NCBI GenBank assembly: GCA_934486705.1
Contig: CAKSQS010000007.1
Location: 1-64,000, forward strand
Length of the DNA stretch: 64,000 bases
Direction: 5' to 3'
Source: an uncultured Eubacteriales bacterium
GTDB lineage: Bacteria; Bacillota; Clostridia; Oscillospirales; Acutalibacteraceae
Position numbers and translations under genes: made by a program. Each line of letters opens with the position of its first letter. The first letter of the stretch is position 1. Shown here one piece after another: positions 60,672 through 64,000 of this stretch. Below the pieces are notes generated by a model. It saw only the letters and a program-made list of their open reading frames with translations, made no database searches and had not been told where the DNA came from.

Positions 60672-62342
60672 TTATCCCCTGAATGGAATTCGCTCTTTCA
60701 GCGGCTCTTTTACCTTCTCGGTCAGCCTTTCGTCAATTGCGGCTTTTACCGCCTCTAAATAGCTTTGCGCCGTATCGTCACCGTCCGCCGCCGCTTTGCC
60801 GAGAGCATTTTTGATTCTCAGCAGTTCCTCTGTATCGGCGGTTATCATATCCTTATGTATTTTTACATTATCCTTTAGCGGCGGCAAAACATCGCCTACG
60901 GCAGCGAAAACATTCATATCCTCAGGCAGCTTACCGCCGAAAATTATACGCGTCAAAGCTTTACCGTAATTACAGTCATAAGCTACAGGGTCACCCTCGG
61001 CATTCCAAAGTCGGTCCGCAAAAAGCGGTATTGCGGCGGGGACAGTGCGCTTATAATGCTCGTGATCTTCCCATGCACAGCAACAGCCGCCCGGTATTTT
61101 TGCACGGTTAGCCTGTTTCACAAGCGGGTCGTTTAAATATGTCCAGCTGTTTAGCTTTTCTGCGCTCATATAATCATCGAAATCCATATATGTCTGCGGA
61201 TAATATGAATTTATTGTTGTAAAGCCCTCGTCTATATATCCGTTAATATGAAGATTATAAAGCTTTTCCCGCCCGAGGTCGCTGCAATAGCGATAATAAT
61301 GCATAATTATGTTGCGGTCCAAACACACAGGCAAATGCCCCGGGTGTATATCGGCATTCCACATCATCATTATTTTACCCTGATTGTTTACTATTTTGTT
61401 TATGCGTTCTATCGCATATAAAAACAGCTCCCGCAGCGTTGTATAGCCCATTTTCTCCGAAAGCTTTCGGCAATGCGGGCATTTATCCCAATATGCGGTT
61501 TTCGGGGTCACCGCCGACATATCGTACTCGTCTGCCCCTATATGAATAACATCGCTCGGGAAAAGCTCGGCAACCTCTTTAACGATTCTCTCGATAACCC
61601 CAAAGGTCTTTTCGCTCCCGATACAAACATCAAACATATTTTCCTCACTGTCACCGGGGCAGGCTATTCCCTCGCTCACGGCAAGATCCGCGGCGTGTGA
61701 AAGCACCTCTATAAACGGAGTTACCGTTATACCGAGATCCGCCGCATAGGCAATCATTTCTTTTATTTCTTCTTTAGTGTATTTTAGGCCTTCACTGCCG
61801 CCGCCTTTAAGCCTCGGCGCCGAATTAAGCGGAACGGTGCAGCCGGTATCCTCCATAAAATTAAAAAGCATAACATTCATGCGGCAAAGCGCCATTTCAT
61901 ATATATACCAGCGCAATTTATTCATGGGTATCCAGGCTCTGCCCGAGCTTTCAAACATCATTGCCCTATACTTTGCGTCGGGCCAATCTTCAATAACCGC
62001 TGTCGGTAAAATAAATTCCCCGTTATTATTACGTATCATCTGCGCCAATGTCGCAGCGGCATTTCGGGCTCCCATATTATCGCTGCAATGTATTTCCACA
62101 CCGTTTTCCGTAATCCTGATATAAAAATACTCGCTTTGCGGAGAGTAGATTCTTGAAACCGAAATTACTGTATTAGCCTCATTCAGCGGTGCAAGCTTAA
62201 CGGCCGCGTAGGGTAAAAAATTCTTTAAAGAACGGTAAAAAAGATTTCCGTCGCCTATAATAAACAAATTAAAACCGTTAAAACGGTACTCGCCGGGTAT
62301 CTGTTCGACCTTTTTCAGTCTTGGGCAAATGTTTATGTTCAT
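60672..62342 (-). CDS. GH20 beta-N-acetylhexosaminidase
   Basis: About 556 residues, no signal peptide. An N-terminal GH20b-like domain (1-118; GVEIHCSDNMGARNAAATLA), then the catalytic barrel from IEDWPDAKYRAMMFESSGRA, with ITVTPFIEVLSH and the catalytic pair D271-E272 in VIHIGADEYD. It removes terminal beta-GlcNAc/GalNAc by substrate-assisted catalysis and, lacking a signal, acts on imported oligosaccharides. The ATG at 62342 has AAAAGGAG 8 bases upstream; a TTG at 62363 lies further out and has no reason to be preferred. First gene of the three-gene operon. Confidence 0.92.
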   Translation of the reverse strand: MNINICPRLKKVEQIPGEYRFNGFNLFIIGDGNLFYRSLKNFLPYAAVKLAPLNEANTVISVSRIYSPQSEYFYIRITENGVEIHCSDNMGARNAAATLAQMIRNNNGEFILPTAVIEDWPDAKYRAMMFESSGRAWIPMNKLRWYIYEMALCRMNVMLFNFMEDTGCTVPLNSAPRLKGGGSEGLKYTKEEIKEMIAYAADLGITVTPFIEVLSHAADLAVSEGIACPGDSEENMFDVCIGSEKTFGVIERIVKEVAELFPSDVIHIGADEYDMSAVTPKTAYWDKCPHCRKLSEKMGYTTLRELFLYAIERINKIVNNQGKIMMMWNADIHPGHLPVCLDRNIIMHYYRYCSDLGREKLYNLHINGYIDEGFTTINSYYPQTYMDFDDYMSAEKLNSWTYLNDPLVKQANRAKIPGGCCCAWEDHEHYKRTVPAAIPLFADRLWNAEGDPVAYDCNYGKALTRIIFGGKLPEDMNVFAAVGDVLPPLKDNVKIHKDMITADTEELLRIKNALGKAAADGDDTAQSYLEAVKAAIDERLTEKVKEPLKERIPFRG

Positions 62343-62369
62343 AATAAACGCTCCTTTTTGCAAATCCTT

Positions 62370-62419
62370 ATTATAAGTTTAAACTTACAAAAAAACATTG
62401 TAAACTCTAAGTTTTATAC
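62370..62419 (-). promoter_or_regulatory. Promoter of the GH20 operon with shared motif
   Basis: Minus strand: GTATAAAACTTAGAGTTT (62419-62402), 26 bases, then TATAAT (62375-62370). The motif is identical over 18 bases to the one at 50403-50420. A perfect 14-base palindrome TAAGTTTAAACTTA (62374-62387) overlaps the -10/spacer and may be a second operator. Confidence 0.55.
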
Positions 62420-62566
62420 TTTAATCTAAAAAATAGACTTATATTTAAACATTGCAAAAAGGGCAGGCATATTTGTTTTTTCAACATTTCCACATAAAAA
62501 CATGATATTATGAGCTGTTCTGCCGGTAATAATACCTACTGTGCGGTTTCTTTTAGATTATCCTAT

Positions 62567-62605
62567 AAAGAATTTCAGCACGGCAAAACCGTGCTGAAAT
62601 TCTTT
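62567..62605. other. Perfect 17-bp stem-loop
   Basis: AAAGAATTTCAGCACGG, a 5-base loop (CAAAA) and the exact complement. It resembles a terminator stem but follows no complete gene on the plus strand and lacks a T run. With the dispersed repeat immediately after it, it may be the edge of a mobile or deleted segment. The surrounding non-coding stretch 62420-62811 otherwise holds only the repeat and the promoter below. Confidence 0.6.
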
Positions 62606-62622
62606 ATTTATGTGGTTTTGCG

Positions 62623-62674
62623 GCGGTTATGCTACCAGCCACGCAAACCGTTCTGTATTGTTACTGCCGTATGT
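62623..62674. repeat. Dispersed 52-bp repeat, copy B
   Basis: 46 of 52 positions match 26263-26314. It lies between the 17-bp stem-loop and the promoter of the DUF6076-like gene, in non-coding sequence. Confidence 0.7.
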
Positions 62675-62684
62675 TTAGTTGTAA

Positions 62685-62721
62685 GGTCAGGCTTTTCATT
62701 TCTGCCTGACCGTGATATAAT
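62685..62721 (+). promoter_or_regulatory. Promoter with inverted-repeat operator for the DUF6076-like gene
   Basis: GGTCAGGC (62685-62692), 11 bases, GCCTGACC (62704-62711): a perfect 8-base inverted repeat flanking a TTTTCA -35 (62693-62698). A 17-base spacer leads to TGATATAAT, an extended -10 (TATAAT at 62716-62721). The inverted repeat could be a repressor site or a hairpin in DNA. Confidence 0.45.
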
Positions 62722-62811
62722 TGTAGAAAGTAAAGCACTTTTTCTAAATAAAAGAGTGATCTTTCAAAAAATGCAAAAGTTTACTTTTAGACAAAAAGGA
62801 GGGAACGTTAG

Positions 62812-63786
62812 ATGCAAAGAACACCGGGACTTTACGTAACACTGCAAAAAGACGGTATAATAAAAAGAACCCTTGTTACGAACAAGGGTGAGAATGTACT
62901 TGATAAAACAACCATCGGTGCCGAGCTCATATGGTTTGCAGAGTTGGATTTTAACACCTATCTGGATTCGTTAATAAAAATCGAAGAACTGGCAGAGAAG
63001 ACAGAGGATGATAGCGATCCCGAGAATTACGGTATCGTCTATTTAGATACCTTTGATAAACTTCTGACCGAAGCCAACGAATTGGTGTATGATATTGAAG
63101 ATGTATATCCTGCGCTCGGCTCATTGCTGCGATTTGACCTTTTGGATCACACGCCCAAGGACGATGGGACAGCGATGTATGTGTATAACGCAAAATATGA
63201 AATTTGCGATCATATTACTGAGCCGATAATTTTTTATATTCAACTTCGAGAAGTCTTGGAAGACCTGTCATTTGGTGTTCCCTTGGATTTTGAAGACAAG
63301 TATGCAAATCTTGCCCAAGGGGCATTTACACAATGCTATACCTTTACCGGCGCTATTTAGATGGAATACCGCTTTAGGTCTATTAAAAATTATTTTCAAT
63401 TCCTTTTGATCAACTATTTGAATTCCAATCCCAATGTTGCCCGATGCTTTTGTTGCGGACAATATTTTATTCCAAAGACAAGAAAAGCAACTCGGTATTG
63501 TGACAGAGTTATCAGTAACGGAAAGACCTGCAAGGAAATTGCACCGAAAATCAAGCATAAAATTGCTGTTGACACAGATTCTGTTTTGAAGGCATTCGAA
63601 CGCACTAAACAGAAAATGTATAAGCGATATGAGCGCGCCGCCTATGCCCTTAAGCAACTTCCCAAAGGAATATCTATTGAAACGTATTGGGATTGGAGCG
63701 AAGCTGCTTCGGCGGCTCGGGATCAGTATCTCCGCGGCGAATTAACTGCGGAAGAAGCCTTGAAAATTATTGAGGTTAATGATTAA
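62812..63786 (+). pseudogene. DUF6076-like protein split by an in-frame TAG
   Basis: A strong GGAGG site 9 bases upstream starts a 182-codon frame that ends in TAG at 63358-63360. The same frame continues without a gap for another 141 codons from an adjacent ATG (63361). The second half has the zinc-ribbon-like CFCCGQYFIPKTRKATRYCD, then GKTCKEIAPKIKHK and MYKRYERAAYALK that I associate with the C-terminal part of DUF6076 proteins, which are usually single chains of about 330-360 residues. The sum here (about 324) fits one gene interrupted by a nonsense mutation. Two coupled proteins or stop readthrough remain possible. It runs on the plus strand, opposite to the glycan genes, and its function is unknown. 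Confidence 0.6.
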
Positions 63787-63827
63787 TCCCCCGTACAATC
63801 GAACAGAAATAGTTTCATCGAGCCAAG

Positions 63828-63923
63828 GGCGTTTGAGATAAAACAAACGCCTACAAAGCCAAAAAATACCCACCGGATATTGTGGCAAGGTTCAGTGTTG
63901 AACTGCCACACCCGGTGGGTATT
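63828..63923. other. Tandem stem-loops downstream of the DUF6076-like gene
   Basis: First hairpin: GGCGTTTG (63828-63835) with CAAACGCC (63844-63851). Second: AATACCCACCGG (63865-63876) with CCGGTGGGTATT (63912-63923), enclosing TGTGGCA/TGCCACA (63881-63887, 63904-63910) and an inner GTTCA/TGAAC. The nested stems are perfect. A terminator, an element end or a structured RNA are all possible. The remaining bases to 64000 show no gene. Confidence 0.65.
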
Positions 63924-64000
63924 GTTAGATTGAGCATTTTTCAGTTTTCTACAAACCTTCCATCACTTCTACCATTATGCGAACGGCAAGGATAAACCCA

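Noticed and set aside
62510..62839. Plus-strand frame of 109 codons before the DUF6076-like gene
   Set aside because: It reads through the stem-loop, the dispersed repeat and the promoter and overlaps the true start at 62812.
1..64000. tRNA, rRNA, riboswitch, prophage and CRISPR elements
   Set aside because: I saw no cloverleaf, conserved rRNA segment, known riboswitch core, phage structural gene or short regular repeat-spacer pattern on reading both strands; a covariance-model search was not possible.

Overview
The window looks like a chromosomal glycan-utilisation region of a low-to-moderate GC Gram-positive anaerobe, most likely a gut or rumen clostridium of the Ruminococcus/Oscillospiraceae type. 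This is inferred from four secreted proteins with type I dockerin repeats, large BspA-type leucine-rich-repeat surface proteins, CUT1 sugar ABC importers with lipoprotein binding proteins, a YesM/YesN-type two-component pair, and strong AGGAGG ribosome binding sites. From 459 to 62342 every gene I accept lies on the minus strand. Only the debris at the two edges has plus-strand genes.

Layout, read in the direction of transcription (right to left). (1) 62342-58149: a three-gene operon of GH20 beta-N-acetylhexosaminidase, SGNH esterase and a cytoplasmic clan-A-like glycosidase. (2) 58029-54940: an LRR-dockerin protein with its own promoter and terminator. (3) 54849-50467: an LRR-dockerin-glycosidase giant. 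(4) Locus B, 50331-31257: a membrane-anchored LRR giant and a glycosidase-like lipoprotein, then a giant CBM-bearing ABC binding protein, two permeases, an NHL/TPR protein, a YIP1 protein, a DUF5696-like protein, two more permeases and a lipoprotein binding protein, closed by a terminator. (5) 31126-26552: response regulator, histidine kinase and GH29 alpha-fucosidase. (6) 26478-25942: a truncated gene, a dispersed repeat and unexplained sequence. (7) 25863-23380: a dockerin-bearing metallophosphoesterase. (8) Locus A, 23131-459: a membrane-anchored beta-rich protein and an AraC regulator, then the same cassette in the same order as locus B, followed by an alpha/alpha-barrel lipoprotein, a second lipoprotein binding protein, a DUF4434-like barrel, an AGE-family epimerase, a dockerin esterase and a four-repeat surface protein.

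The most interesting system is the duplicated cassette: giant CBM-binding protein, permease, permease, NHL/TPR(/YIP1), DUF5696-like protein, permease, permease, with a conventional lipoprotein binding protein further downstream. Each copy encodes two complete permease pairs and two binding proteins around a conserved set of extracytoplasmic accessory proteins, but no ATPase. The working model (inference) is that dockerin enzymes and LRR proteins capture and trim a complex glycan outside the cell, two linked importers take up two kinds of product, and the NHL/TPR/YIP1 and DUF5696 proteins form a membrane complex that processes, senses or couples transport. The ATPase, and any scaffoldin carrying cohesins, must be encoded elsewhere.

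Other points are a shared upstream motif at three promoters, an undescribed beta-rich surface repeat used in several proteins, three related glycosidase-like barrels that share a missing catalytic glutamate, a DUF6076-like gene split by an in-frame amber codon, and IS debris at the left edge.
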